This document shows, in pieces, positions 10,035 to 20,260 of a DNA stretch of 64,000 nucleotides. Position 1 is the first letter of the stretch. The number at the start of each line of letters is the position of its first letter. Origin of the DNA: Paramacrobiotus metropolitanus. Its lineage: Eukaryota; Tardigrada; Eutardigrada; Parachela; Macrobiotidae. Under the pieces are notes generated by a model. It worked only from the letters and a program-made list of their open reading frames with translations, was not told the DNA's origin and did no database searches. The stretch is taken from assembly GCF_019649055.1 (NCBI RefSeq), contig NW_026570252.1, positions 496,001 to 560,000 on the forward strand, read 5' to 3'. A program made the translations under genes and the position numbers.

Positions 10035-10345
10035 AAGCTCTTGCCCTTTTTGTGATCACTTTGAAACACCTAAAGCCGAAACAGCGTCGCGTCTTGATGG
10101 GATTTGCTAATAAACCGCAGTTGAAGGCTTTGGAAGAAATAGCGGTCAACATCATCAAGAATACCGTCAGTTTATCACCTTCCGATCTGAAAAAGTGCAA
10201 ACGCCACCGCAAAGCATTAAAGCTGTTAGCTTTGCGAAGAGATCCTATGAAAGCCAAGAAGCGGATTTTACAACAAGGTGGATTTTTGGGTGCTATCTTG
10301 CCTGTTATTGCCGGTGTGCTTACATCGTTGATTGGTAATGGATGA
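10019..10345 (+). CDS. Small basic protein with hydrophobic Gly-rich C-terminus (virion-type)
   Basis: 108 residues from ATG 10019. The body is basic and helical, and the end (GGFLGAILPVIAGVLTSLIG) is a hydrophobic Gly-containing segment seen in small core/minor virion proteins next to the ATPase in many Polintons and adintoviruses. A membrane-active or capsid-interior role is inferred from that resemblance. It overlaps the ATPase upstream and the next gene downstream by 8 bp, a compact viral-type layout. Confidence 0.65.
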   Translation: MSERVKALALFVITLKHLKPKQRRVLMGFANKPQLKALEEIAVNIIKNTVSLSPSDLKKCKRHRKALKLLALRRDPMKAKKRILQQGGFLGAILPVIAGVLTSLIGNG

Positions 10346-10742
10346 ATATTTTATTGTTCCTCGTCGCGTTATGGAGGAGCGACTACATGAAAAGATCCAA
10401 ATCAATCGAGAGCCTCCCGAAGCCAAAGCTGTCGTCTCACTAGACAACCTAGTTGCCGAAACCTTGCAACGCAAAGATATAAGCGAATATGAAAAAGCCA
10501 GCCAACTTTCCAATATCTTAGAACGCTTCCAGGTTTTGAAGCAAAAAGCCATGCCCGATGAAAATCCCGTTGAACCTCCCAAATACGTCCCTCCTACTCC
10601 GCCTCTAACCAAAAAGCCCCGCCCTAGTCGCCCCAAAGAGAAAGCGGATGAAGCACCCGTTCCTGTGCCCCGCTTACGATCACACAAACACCAAACGGGA
10701 CACGGCATGAAACGCAAAATTAGTTGGATCACACTGTCGTAA
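10338..10742 (+). CDS. Pro/Lys-rich small protein, conserved position in Polintons
   Basis: 134 residues from ATG 10338, overlapping the previous stop. The N-terminal half is helical and charged (DEYFIVPRRVMEERL), the second half Pro-rich and basic (PPKYVPPTPPLTKKPRPSR), ending GMKRKISWITLS. I do not recognise a domain. The place between the small virion protein and the integrase suggests a virion or scaffold component; this is inference from position only. Confidence 0.55.
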   Translation: MDEYFIVPRRVMEERLHEKIQINREPPEAKAVVSLDNLVAETLQRKDISEYEKASQLSNILERFQVLKQKAMPDENPVEPPKYVPPTPPLTKKPRPSRPKEKADEAPVPVPRLRSHKHQTGHGMKRKISWITLS

Positions 10743-10817
10743 TGTCTGGATTTTTACCATCTGTGATTCGATTGTGCCGATTTTTTAAGATTAACTGTGT
10801 CTCCAATTGCTGCAACG

Positions 10818-11870
10818 ATGGATCGCCTAATGAAGAGGTACCTCGATCCTCGTCATCCCGGAAGTTTTGGCGGCGTCGAACGATTGCGAAGAACGCTAAA
10901 GACCAGAGTCAACAAACGGAAAGCGGAGGAGATATTGCAGGAGATCGATGCGTACACTGTCACCAAAGAAAGCCGGAAACGGTTTCCACGCAATCCAGTG
11001 ATAGTTACCAATCTGCGGCAGCAATATCAGGCTGATTTGGCCGATTTGTCAAAATATTCCAAAGAAAATGGTGGAATAAAGTATTTGTTGTTTGTTATTG
11101 ACTGCTTCTCAAAGATGCTGAGTGTTCAAGCCTTGAAGACAAAGACCGGAAAAGAAACTCGCGATGCCCTTCAGAAATCGTTTGAAGAACTCGGTAAACC
11201 GGAAAAGTTGCAATACGACAAAGGAACCGAAATGCTGAATTCAACTGTGCGTGCGTTTTTAAAAGACCAGAACGTCCAGTTTTTCACATCCCAGAATGAA
11301 GACATAAAATGTGCTATGGCTGAGCGTGTGATTCGTACGATCAAATCCCGCATTTTCCGATTATTCCGTTACCGCGTCAGCACTTACTATATCGACAAAT
11401 TGCCGGACATTGTGCTTTCGTACAATCACTCCTTGCATAGCGCCCATGGATTGCGACCTATCGATGTCAAGCAAGAAAATTCGTTGTCCGTGTACAACAA
11501 GCTGTACCCACAGCCCACGGTAAAGAAACCGCGCTACAAGGTTGGTGATGCCGTACGGATTTCCATTCGGAAAGGAAAAGTGGAAAAGGGATACAGGTAT
11601 CGATTTAAGGAAGAGATATTCTTCGTTCAACAAGTTATTCCTCATCCGGTACCGGTTTATGTTTTGAAAGACTATCAAGACGACACTATTGACGGAAAAT
11701 TCTACGAACCAGAGTTATCTCTCGTTCGAAACGTTCCTGACAAAGAACGCACTGTGGACTTTATTGTAAAACGCCGTGGAAAGAAAGTCTTAGTTCGTTG
11801 GCTAGGCTACGGACCGGAACACGTTCAGTGGATAGATGGAAAATGTACGAAGGTGCGCCATTCTACCTAA
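10818..11870 (+). CDS. int: Retroviral-type integrase with chromodomain
   Basis: 350 residues from ATG 10818. The HPGSFGGV motif near the start is typical of Polinton integrases. The rve core shows catalytic Asp73 (YQADLADL), Asp134 (YDKGTE) and Glu169 (AMAERVIRT), a DD34-35E spacing. After an SH3-like segment (YKVGDAVRI) comes a chromodomain near residues 308-345 (VDFIVKRRGKKVLVRWLGY). It should cut and join the TIR ends to target DNA in the nucleus, with the chromodomain guiding site choice. The frame is intact, unlike several neighbours. Its end overlaps the start of the penton gene. Confidence 0.95.
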   Translation: MDRLMKRYLDPRHPGSFGGVERLRRTLKTRVNKRKAEEILQEIDAYTVTKESRKRFPRNPVIVTNLRQQYQADLADLSKYSKENGGIKYLLFVIDCFSKMLSVQALKTKTGKETRDALQKSFEELGKPEKLQYDKGTEMLNSTVRAFLKDQNVQFFTSQNEDIKCAMAERVIRTIKSRIFRLFRYRVSTYYIDKLPDIVLSYNHSLHSAHGLRPIDVKQENSLSVYNKLYPQPTVKKPRYKVGDAVRISIRKGKVEKGYRYRFKEEIFFVQQVIPHPVPVYVLKDYQDDTIDGKFYEPELSLVRNVPDKERTVDFIVKRRGKKVLVRWLGYGPEHVQWIDGKCTKVRHST

Positions 11871-12780
11871 CCCTGCCAAGTGATGTGGCTACTGATCCTG
11901 CCAACACACCGTCGAACTGGACCACCAAACTGAAGCATCCTATTACCTTGAAAGGCAAATGGCACTGGTGGAACTGCAGTATCTGAATTCCTTCTATACT
12001 CTGCCTGTTGAGCAAAAAATCCAATTAAACGTTGTGCGAGAGTTTTATTTGAAAAAAGATGGTGAGTTCATCCAAACTCCTAGATATATCAGTGTCCAAA
12101 AAAGTATTGTGGTGCCACCGGGCAACTACAAGAACGCAGAGTTGCTACTGCAAACCATCAACTCTTTGGCTCCTATCATAAAGACCTATTTAATGAACGG
12201 AAAAGTGATGGACTACAAAAGTGCATTGCCGGGCAACAAAATGTTGTACGTACAATTCTATACGCCAACCAACCATAAGGTCAAGCTCAGCATCGGAAAT
12301 GAACGAGTATCTGTTAGCTTTCCACCCGAATCTTTAACGTTACAAAAAATTCTGGGTTTCGATCAAAGCCAATTTGAGCCGGAGGTTCCTGCGGAAACGA
12401 TTGACGCCGCGCATGGTCAAGCGAAAGCTAAATACCTTTCGTTCTGGGACAAAGCTCCAACGCCAAAGCTGACGACATTTCTGTCCGATCGACCAGTCAA
12501 CACACTGCTCGGTAACCAAAGCCTATTCTTATACAGCGATGTGGCCGACTACAGTCTGATTGGAGACACCGCGGCGCAATTTCTGCGTGCCGTACCTATT
12601 AGAGGCGAAGTAAATCAAACCGTGGAAGCACGCTTCGACATTCCCCATTATGTTCCAGTTCTTCGCCAACATTTTGAAACTATCAAGCTGATTATTGCCA
12701 ACGATCTCGGAGACGAAGCCAAATTCCAAACGGGAAAGTCTCTTGTGAAATTGCACTTCCGACCACAGCGTCTCTACTGA
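11843..12780 (+). pseudogene. Penton (minor capsid) protein, frameshifted
   Basis: From ATG 11843 the frame reads YEGAPFYLTLPSD and continues to about 11960, where the conserved sequence passes into another frame (ALVELQYLNSF...) that runs to 12780. A single indel near 11955-11975 explains this. The rest keeps penton-like blocks such as YISVQKSIVVPPGNY and SLFLYSDVADYSLIGD, the latter typical of Polinton and adintovirus pentons. The protein would form the five-fold vertices of the capsid. It lies between integrase and core-protein genes as expected. Confidence 0.8.
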
Positions 12781-12782
12781 AA

Positions 12783-13181
12783 ATGCCTTTCATTCAGTAT
12801 GTTCCTGATCCGCGCCGCTACAACGAAATATTCGTTAGCCAAACTGGAGGTAGCGCCCTCATTCGCTACCGTGGAACACTACAAAACGGCTCTGGCCTTC
12901 CCCAAATCCTGAAGAGCTTATTCGCCAAAATATCGGCGTTCGCCAAACCCATCATACGCCGTGCCGCTCCGCATGGCAAAGCAGCGTTGGATGCCGCCAC
13001 GCCGCATTTGCAAGAAGCCGCTACCGGGGCTATTAAAGAGGTTGCTGATAAAGCCAAAGAAACCATAAGCAAGCGTTTAGCACCGCAAGAAGGAAGTGGT
13101 ATACGTAAGAAACGCCGTGTTGTACGTAACCGACGGCGTATTAAACGCATTCCTCCAACAAGTATTCCCGACTACTTTTGA
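12783..13181 (+). CDS. Basic virion core / pVI-like protein
   Basis: 132 residues. The start (FIQYVPDPRRYNEIF) leads to a G-rich segment (GSGLPQILKSLFAKI), an Ala-rich helix and a strongly basic tail (RKKRRVVRNRRRIKR). Similar small proteins sit between penton and hexon in Polintons and adintoviruses and are compared with adenovirus core or pVI proteins. DNA condensation or membrane lysis are possible roles, inferred from composition. The frame is intact and ends 3 bp before the capsid ATG. Confidence 0.65.
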   Translation: MPFIQYVPDPRRYNEIFVSQTGGSALIRYRGTLQNGSGLPQILKSLFAKISAFAKPIIRRAAPHGKAALDAATPHLQEAATGAIKEVADKAKETISKRLAPQEGSGIRKKRRVVRNRRRIKRIPPTSIPDYF

Positions 13182-13183
13182 CC

Positions 13184-14421
13184 ATGGCCTTACTGATGAT
13201 GGAAAATTCGGAACCAGCAATGCAGCTAGAGAACCAACTGTTCGCCTTACCGGCTACGCTAACTGATCGGTGGCGTACCGAGCATGAGAAGTTGAACCCC
13301 ACCACGATTCTGACGGATAGCGGCTCGGCTGGCGATATCAATTTTTACATCCCTCCCAGTACAGCTGGACTGCTTAGCCTGGCAGATATGATCTTAGAAT
13401 TGGAGGTCGGCATCAAAGTAAAGAAAGGAGCTGCTGACTGGACGCTGGTAACGAACGCTGACAATGTGGCCCCCGTCAACAATTTTCTGCATTCGCTGTT
13501 CTCTTCGTGCCACGTAACTGTGGCAAATCGACTGATCTCGGATGCTGCGACATTTTATCCATATCGGGCTTATTTGGATTCTCTGCTGTCTTATTCGGTG
13601 GATGCCCAAAGGTCCCAGTTGTCATCTGCTGCGTTTTACACTGACACTGCACACAAGATGAGCGACGAAAAAGACAACAAAGGAGAAGTTAGCCGCAAAG
13701 CCCTGTTTGCTGGCAGTAACTACGTGCAGTTGTCGGGTAAAATATTTGCGGACTTATTCGACCAAAGTAAGCCATTGTGCACTGGTGTTCCCATCAATAT
13801 CCGGTTGGTGATGAGCCGGCCGGAATTCTGTTTGCGTGTATGGGATACCGACACCACCAAACAGTTCAACCGTTCATTCGGAATGCTCGCTTATCGGTCC
13901 GCCGGTATATCCCGGCACCCGATTTCATGACGGCCGTGGCCTCGGAAATGCTAAAGAAAACCGTCAAGTATCACATTGAGCGCGTGGTGATGCGTGTGTC
14001 GGATATTCCACAAAAGACGCAGAGCACCGTGGTGAGCAACCTGCAGATCGGACAGATTCCCAAGGTTATGATCATCGGTTTCCTGGAAAGCGACGATTTT
14101 CACGGCAACATCAAAACAAATCCTTTCAACTTTCAACACTTTAACGTCACCCAGATTAGTGTGGAAGTGGATGGACAGAGCTACCCCACAAAACCATACA
14201 CTGCCGATTTTGGACGGTCACAGTCGTTAGAGTGCTACGATGGTTTGTTGGACGCCTTGGGATATCGAACACATCCACAAAACAGTGTTCATTTTAATCG
14301 GACGGCTTATAATGGTGGTTACACGTTATTCGGCTTTGACTTGACACCGGGACATACAGGAAGAGGACCGCTGACTTTGGTGAAGCAAGGCAATTTAAGC
14401 GTGTCGGTTAACTTTGAGTAA
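13184..14421 (+). pseudogene. Major capsid (hexon-type, double jelly-roll) protein, frameshifted
   Basis: From ATG 13184 the frame holds the N-terminal half: ITVNF-like strands, LHSLFSSCHVTVAN and FYPYRAYLDSLLSYS, the signature region of Polinton major capsids. Between about 13863 and 13895 the conserved sequence moves to another frame (IPAPDFMTAVASEML), which continues to 14421 with YHIERVVMRV and FGFDLTPG. One indel accounts for the break. The first frame otherwise stops at 13930. The protein would be the main icosahedral shell unit. The gene lies directly upstream of the protease. Confidence 0.9.
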
Positions 14422-14439
14422 CCTCTGGATAAAACAGTC

Positions 14440-14520
14440 ATGATGGTCGCCATGTTGGTGTACGACAGCATTATCGAAATTAACCAGCATCGCCAGTTGA
14501 TTGCGGATTTTTCAACATGA
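14440..14520 (+). CDS. Very small ORF between capsid and protease
   Basis: 26 codons (MMVAMLVYDSIIEINQHR...) ending in a TGA that overlaps the protease ATG. A short peptide of this kind at this position is familiar from other Polintons, but I cannot prove it is translated. Confidence 0.35.
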   Translation: MMVAMLVYDSIIEINQHRQLIADFST

Positions 14521-15035
14521 ACACGGACCAGATTTTCAGTGCCCTACAGTCGAACTCATCGACGAAAACAGTGCTGCGTGGAGTGTATGCCAGCGACAAA
14601 GTGAAAAATACACTTTCGCCCTACCCTGGTGCGGCGGTGGTGAACACTGATCCAGCGGACCAAGACGGATCACACTGGATCGCTCTTTACCAAGAACAAG
14701 ATGGAGTACTGGAAGTGTTTGATTCATTTGGGAGGAAACTGGATTCGTATACCAAGAATTTTGCGAGCATAATGTCAGCGAATCGGATTATAGAGCAATC
14801 CGAACAATTTCAATCTGAATATTCTACCGTGTGTGGGCAATATTGTTTATTTTTTATTCTTCGACGTGTTTGTGGTGAATCTTACACTAATATTGTGCAT
14901 TTGTTTACCGATAATCGAGCGAGCAACGACAAAATGGTCTGTCAGTATGTTAATTCTTATTTTGACATCAACACTAAAGTCATTGACAGTGCATTTATCC
15001 GACAAATATGTAAACGCATATCGGAATTAAAATGA
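14517..15035 (+). CDS. Adenain-like cysteine protease (maturation protease)
   Basis: 172 residues from ATG 14517. The catalytic set is visible: His53 in GSHWIALY, Asp69 in EVFDSFGR, and Cys106 in STVCGQYC, with a Gln shortly before. This is the ULP1/adenain fold used by Polintons and adenoviruses to cut capsid precursors. The frame is intact. It ends the rightward structural block and converges with the leftward PC4-like gene. Confidence 0.92.
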   Translation: MNTDQIFSALQSNSSTKTVLRGVYASDKVKNTLSPYPGAAVVNTDPADQDGSHWIALYQEQDGVLEVFDSFGRKLDSYTKNFASIMSANRIIEQSEQFQSEYSTVCGQYCLFFILRRVCGESYTNIVHLFTDNRASNDKMVCQYVNSYFDINTKVIDSAFIRQICKRISELK

Positions 15036-15120
15036 CGGAAAAAACAGCCGCGGTTTATTCGATTAAGAAAAAAGAGTCAAATGAAACGCTAAGCCAATAA
15101 GAAGCAATCACTGACATCGC

Positions 15121-16153
15121 TCAGATGAGCTTTGCAAACATGGCACGAAACTCCAAAGCATTAAGTTCAAGATACCCTTTAACGTCCAATCCAATAACTT
15201 GCCCAACGTCCACTTGGTCAGCTTCCAACAACACAGCCTCCACGTAGCGCGACTCCAAAATGGCCTTCTCAGCCGCTGCCCACTCGTCATCGCTGGCGCT
15301 CCCGCACACCATCTTGGCGTTACGTCCACGCATCTGGTGGATCAGCTCCGTAAACTCTTCGGCCACTTCCTAGATTAAGTGATACACATGGATACGTGCA
15401 AATAAAACTTAAGACAGAACCGCTTACTTCTTTCAGCTTGTCATAAGCCAAGGCAGACTTCAAAGTCTTCGTCACATGGTTGGCTTCATCCACAGTGAGG
15501 AGCTCTTTCAGCAGAGTCATGTCCACAACCAGCTCCTTCAGTCCGTCGTAGGTTTTCAACCCAAACGTAACGCCAGCTTTGGTGGGAATCAGGTCGCCGT
15601 TGTTGCCGAGAGTGTAACGACGCACGGTGGCCGTGTTGACACGGTTGTAGCGTCCCCATCCAAAGTACAATCCATTCTCCAGGGCGTACAGTGGTGTCAG
15701 CTTACCATCGGTCCCGCTGCTGCACTGGGAGATCTTGTCCAGGTCCCCTTTGCCGCTCATAATCAAGGCACACAAGCGCATGAATCCAGGCTTCTTTACC
15801 GTGATGGACTTTTCCAGGGTGCGGCGGTAGGTGTCGTCGCTCTGCTTCTTCCACTCTCCGATGACAATGGCCGAGACTCCGTCTTGGAAACGGGCGTACA
15901 CGCACTTCTCGAAGCCGATCTTGTAGACATTGGCACCTTCATGGGTAAAGGCGTGACGAGAATGCTTGTTGACCTCTTGCTCCTTGAACTTCTTGGCTAG
16001 GCTTAGCTTCACATCATCCACTTCCGGGGCACGGCGTTTGGCAAAAGTACGTGGCTTCAGAGGCGTGGCCGGAATCTCGCGGGCGGCTCCACTGCTTGAC
16101 GGCTTGGGAGACATGGCACGTTCAGAGGAAATTAAATCAGGAATGAACTCCAT
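15121..16153 (-). CDS. PC4/SUB1-like single-stranded DNA-binding protein, spliced
   Basis: Exon 1 (16153-15428) and exon 2 (15369-15121) join in phase 0 into 324 residues. Residues about 160-210 hold a pattern close to the PC4 coactivator core: GLYFGWGRYN, VRRYTLGNNGDLIPTKAGV, then LKTYDGLKEL. An earlier stretch (about 79-130, KSITVKKPGFMRL) looks like a weaker second copy of the same fold. The N-terminus is Ser/Pro-rich with a basic KRRAPEV patch resembling a nuclear signal. PC4 binds single-stranded DNA and promotes transcription initiation with TBP/TFIIA; here it could serve transcription or replication. Octamer-like dyads lie upstream, with CATAAAAG on its strand at about 16238-16246. Confidence 0.65.
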
Positions 16154-16237
16154 AGTTGATGCAAAGGAAAAAACGTCTTTAAAGTAGTTTAGGAAACAGA
16201 AGCATCGAAAAATGATATAGTGATTCGTTTATTGCTT

Positions 16238-16410
16238 GCTTTTATGGGCTGGCAGACAAGCGTTATCCTGTGCAAAATCTGGAAAGGTGCTGCAGGCTCA
16301 GTTTTGCATAGGACGCTCCTATGCAAGTTGAGTAAATCTGCACTTGTACGTACATAAAAGACCTGCTACCAGTGGAACATACTGGTTTTGCATACCACTC
16401 TCCTATGCAA
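16238..16410. promoter_or_regulatory. Octamer-like dyads between divergent genes
   Basis: Two dyads face both genes: TTGCATAGG...CTCCTATGCAA at 16304-16326 is almost a perfect palindrome, and TTGCATA...CTCCTATGCAAATTT at 16388-16414 contains a full ATGCAAAT octamer. A TATA-like CATAAAAG lies on the leftward strand near 16242 and ACATAAAAG on the rightward strand near 16352. Confidence 0.65.
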
Positions 16411-16504
16411 ATTTGGGGAAGACGAAAAACGTACGATTGTTGCAGTACAAAAGCAACGCGTATTTGTTAGTTGCAGTTCATTCGATTCATTCACACAGTT
16501 CAAA

Positions 16505-17008
16505 ATGGGTCTAAGGTGTGTTCTAGGTGCTGATTGGTTCGTGATTGACGAACTAAAATTCTTAAAACAGTTGGCGTTTTTCTGTCCCGAAAAAGGGGAA
16601 GTCGGCTTTTACACATTTACGCTACCGCGCAGTGCTTCCCAGTGTGCACGTGACTTGGAGAGACAAGCGCGCCATTCTCACGGATTGATCTGGCACACTT
16701 ACGGTGACTACCGCCACAATCAGACAACGGTGGTTTTTGAGAATATTTTTGAAAGAATCGGCCGACCAGCTGACGTCACGTTCTACGCCAAGAGATTGGA
16801 AAAGTGCCGTTTCCTGGAAAAGTACTTGCCGGAAGTCATCAATCTGGAGGATTATCACTGCCCAACGTTCCGGCGATTGACATCTGCAAGCCAAACCACC
16901 CAGCGGAAGGCAATCATCTTCGGACTGTGGTTACACAGAAATGGTACGGATCACCAATGTTGTTGCCACCGCGAAGCTAAACTGCCCCCTGAATCTGACC
17001 GAGATTGA
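16505..17008 (+). CDS. Uncharacterised protein of a mobile-element-associated family
   Basis: About 167 residues from ATG 16505; the frame is open from 16388. Features: FVIDELKFL near the start, then FYTFTLP, HGLIWHTYGD, VTFYAKRLEKCRFLEKYL and VINLEDYHCPTFRRL. This order recalls an uncharacterised domain common in invertebrate mobile-element-linked ORFs that may have an RNase H or DEDD-exonuclease-like fold; I hold that loosely. The end overlaps the TBP frame by about 68 bp, so the two may be spliced or translated separately. Confidence 0.5.
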   Translation: MGLRCVLGADWFVIDELKFLKQLAFFCPEKGEVGFYTFTLPRSASQCARDLERQARHSHGLIWHTYGDYRHNQTTVVFENIFERIGRPADVTFYAKRLEKCRFLEKYLPEVINLEDYHCPTFRRLTSASQTTQRKAIIFGLWLHRNGTDHQCCCHREAKLPPESDRD

Positions 17009-17457
17009 GAAACGCTTGCCGCTGGCTCAGTATACCCCCCGTTCGTTTTCCGGACTCCTCCTTCGTCGGATTGCACCACCCAGAGCACACTGTCAGCTGT
17101 ATGTCAACGGTAAAGTGACCGTGAATGGTGGCAAGAATCTGGACGTATCGCGTTTTTTTGCTAAAATATTTTGTGCGATTACTGCGTAAAATTGGTTATG
17201 ATTGTTCTGTTACCGACTATATGGTGGTCAATATTGTGGGCACGCATGATTTTGGTCAGAAGTTTGACCTCGACAGTGTTAGTAAGCGGTTGAATGTTCC
17301 CTATTTTGCTGATAGATTTCTTGGTTTACGAATCAAATTGCCAGAGTGTACGGCTATTTTGTTTGCAAGTGGGCGCTGTAATTTTCTAGGCGCGAAGTCT
17401 GAAGTTGATTTGACTTGGGCGATGGTTGATTTGGTGTTAATGCTACCAATAAACTGA
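16941..17457 (+). pseudogene. TATA-binding protein (TBP) homologue, one frameshift
   Basis: From ATG 16941 the first TBP half is clear: TNVVATAKLNCPLNLTEIEK, AQYTPRSFSGLLLRR, YVNGKVTVNGGKN. The second half continues in the +1 frame: VVNIVGTHDF, FADRFLGLRIK, ILFASGRCNFLGAKSE. The change of frame falls at the T-run near 17167-17176 and fits one extra T, from mutation, assembly error, or conceivably recoding. Both saddle halves are present at normal size with almost no N-terminal extension, as in minimal TBPs. TBP binds TATA boxes and nucleates transcription. It sits in a Polinton next to a PC4-like gene, which is unusual. CCAATAAACTGA at the end holds stop and polyadenylation signals. Confidence 0.88.
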
Positions 17458-18653
17458 GAAAAATCAATTCGGATTTTATTCAGAACTTCATCGCGACGTA
17501 TAACCGTAAGGCAAAGTACTCCAATCGATATCAACAATTCTTCGCTTATCGTACGTAAAACTTAGCCGTTTACAAAGATCCACTTGTTTTAAAGTCATAG
17601 TTTTCTTATCGCGCTTAATACTGTCTGGGTACTCTGCCACAAGAAAATCGGTTTTCTTCTCCAGAATTCCCACCATTTTTTCAAAAGTTAAGACTTCGCT
17701 AGTTTGACCGTTAAGTGTAAAACCTTTAACTTTAACTACACTTTTTCCGTCGTTGGTCTTGTAAGAGTACGTCTTCGGGCCAAGGCTGACGAACTGGGTG
17801 ATGAACTGCCCAGCTTGTAATTCGTCCGTCAAGTCGCCGAGAAACTTGCCCGTCGGAGGAACGGAAATTCCTGGTCTGTCCACAAAAATTATGGAATCTG
17901 AAAAATACGCAAGGATCACGTTTTGTCACTTATCAAGAAGTTGAGCAGGTGTCTCACCAGTGTCGAAATACAATAACGTGTCCTGCACTCGTTCCATGTA
18001 ACCATACAAGTGAAAGCGTGCCCAGCAGGTCGTAAACCTGTAACAAAAAATTTCACCGATGAATTACCGGTGCACCCCAAAGTCAGTTGACACTTACGCA
18101 GCTAAAACTACGTTGGCGTGTGGGTTCTGCTCGACGAACAGGCTTTCCCTGGTGTATGATAGTTGGAGCACATCGTCACTGAACAGGTCCCACGAGTGTA
18201 TATGATACTCTCCAGAAAGAAGCATTCGGTAAAATTCCTCCGGCGAAGAAATATACTTGGTGTTTGGTTTGTTGTCCTGCATGCCCAAACGGCCCCAGAA
18301 GCTGCAAACAAAGGCGGTCATTGTGCGCTTTGCAAAGCAACAAGTTCAAGTATATACCTATTCAAACAGAGCTTTGCCAGTGCTCTCATCCCTGGATTGG
18401 CTTCTATCTTGTCGCGCTCCAGTTCGATCCCTTCGTGTTCATGGAAATCCCGCAGATACTGGTCTTTTTCCAGGTCGCTAGCGACATCCGCTGGCCATCC
18501 ACTCGCTTCGGTTTTGATCTTGAGAAAACGATCAATGTAGTCCGCGAACAATCGCTCTTCGGACTGTTCGAAATGCCAAACTTCAAATATCTTTATCACG
18601 ACGTAACCGCGGTCAATTGCAGCGTGTAACTCCGGCAAACCTAAAAAAAGTTC

Positions 18654-18680
18654 CCGTGGGGGTTTATGTGGGGGTTTTAC
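18654..18680 (-). promoter_or_regulatory. ACCCCCAC repeat motif, copy 3 (PolB intron)
   Basis: Reads AAACCCCCACATAAACCCCC on the sense (minus) strand within the 62-nt intron 18702-18641, so it fills nearly half of that intron. Confidence 0.5.
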
Positions 18681-20236
18681 ACATGCGGAATTCGATACTT
18701 ACACCAAGTTCCAATGAGTACCCGTTCATCGTTCGCGTGTGTACATGGTGCGTTCTGCTTTTCTTGGGCGCAAGTGCGGCATAAAGAAAAGACCAACTTC
18801 CCGTTGGATCGGTATGGCAAGACGGAAAGATAGAGATCTGACGGTGGCAGTACTTCACACTGAATTATCCCAAAGTAATTGGCAATCCCATCAAAATCCT
18901 TATTGATGATGGTCGGATGTCCGATGGGGTAGCGCTTGTTCTTATTAACGTAGGGGTATTCGCTGCAGACATCAAAGTAACGAATCTTTTCGTCGTCCTT
19001 CACGCTATGAAAAAGCTTGGTGGCATTCGTGCGACCGCCATAAAACGCATCCCGGGGATTAATGGGCTGCCGTACAGTGATCTCTTCAATAAAGGCTGCA
19101 AAAAACGGCTCCTGTTTCACAAGACTGTCGAACTCGTGCTCCCAAATCACGCAAAGTTCATGGCCCATGCTACGAATACGAGCATCCCGTTGGATGGTTT
19201 CTTCATAAATCTTGCTCATGGGCAGGTTTCGGAAAGGGTGGAACGTATCCGGAGCAGTGCATTCAGGGCATCCATGGTCCCAGCAACCGTGAAATTCAAA
19301 AACTTTACCGGTAGAGGCCGAGTACCCATCCACAAAATACTGTCCAATTTTGAATTCTGCTCCTGAGGCTCTGGTCTGGATAGGACAGTTCTCTTCCAGC
19401 TCCATCCACTGCAGCCACTTCAGTGCCTTGGCGGACTGGTTTCTGTTGGAGTGGTATCCTTGTGGTGGAATCAAACCGATCTGGTTAGCCTTGAGGATAT
19501 TTGTACGCCAATACAAACCGCATAATCCAGCAATGGTTATGGACGACGAAAATGGACAGATTCCGTTGCTGATGCCCAAAAAGAGACTGCGGAACTGCAG
19601 GCAACACTTACGAAGCACAGTTACGTCGTTACTGCAGTAGCTGACAAACTCTTTGCGGAAGTCAAAGGTGTTCTCTTTGGCAGCAACTTCATCTTCGTAC
19701 CATATCTTGAAAGATTCCCGGTCCTTCTTGTTCATAAACCGGTACCCGTACTCCTCCATGGAAGGGAACTCCGTCACTTGGTCCCAGTTTTCGGGGCGAT
19801 TAAAACGGTGTGGGAAAAGGCCTTTAGCGGTATCTGCAATGCCGAACGTGGCGGGCCATTTGGACAGGCTTTGCGGGTTGAAATTAATGCTGTCCCGAAA
19901 GCGAATGTTGAGCTGCGGTACATCTAGTTGCATTATCTTGCCGCCGTTCATAATCACTCGGGGAACAATACCGTTGGTCAGAAGCCAGTTCATGATGAAA
20001 TACCCGTCGAATGCCTTCAAATTAACAACACCATGTACTAAGAAAACAAACAGCCACCGGAGAACTTACTTGAAAATTATGGGCAATAATGTAATGATCA
20101 CGGTGGTCGTCGCTGAACAGAAATCGGCACAGCTGATCAGTGATGTCGCAAAGCGGTTCATTCTCTCTGGGAAATATCCACTCTTCGCCATCGTCATTTT
20201 GCATCACCTACAGTGGCCACAAAAACAACAGACTGT

Positions 20237-20260
20237 CGGTGGGGGTTTTGGTGGGGGTAG
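20237..20260 (-). promoter_or_regulatory. ACCCCCAC repeat motif, copy 4 (PolB intron)
   Basis: Two ACCCCCAC units on the sense (minus) strand, about 30 nt before the 3' splice site of intron 20416-20208. Confidence 0.5.

Noticed and set aside
15476-16000. Long plus-strand ORF antisense to the PC4-like gene
   Set aside because: Shadow of a gene whose two-exon model and PC4-like motif are better supported; no domain in the antisense frame.
17160-17180. Programmed frameshift in the TBP gene
   Set aside because: Several other genes of the element and two host genes have single-base shifts, so mutation or assembly error is the simpler reading; kept only as a remote option.
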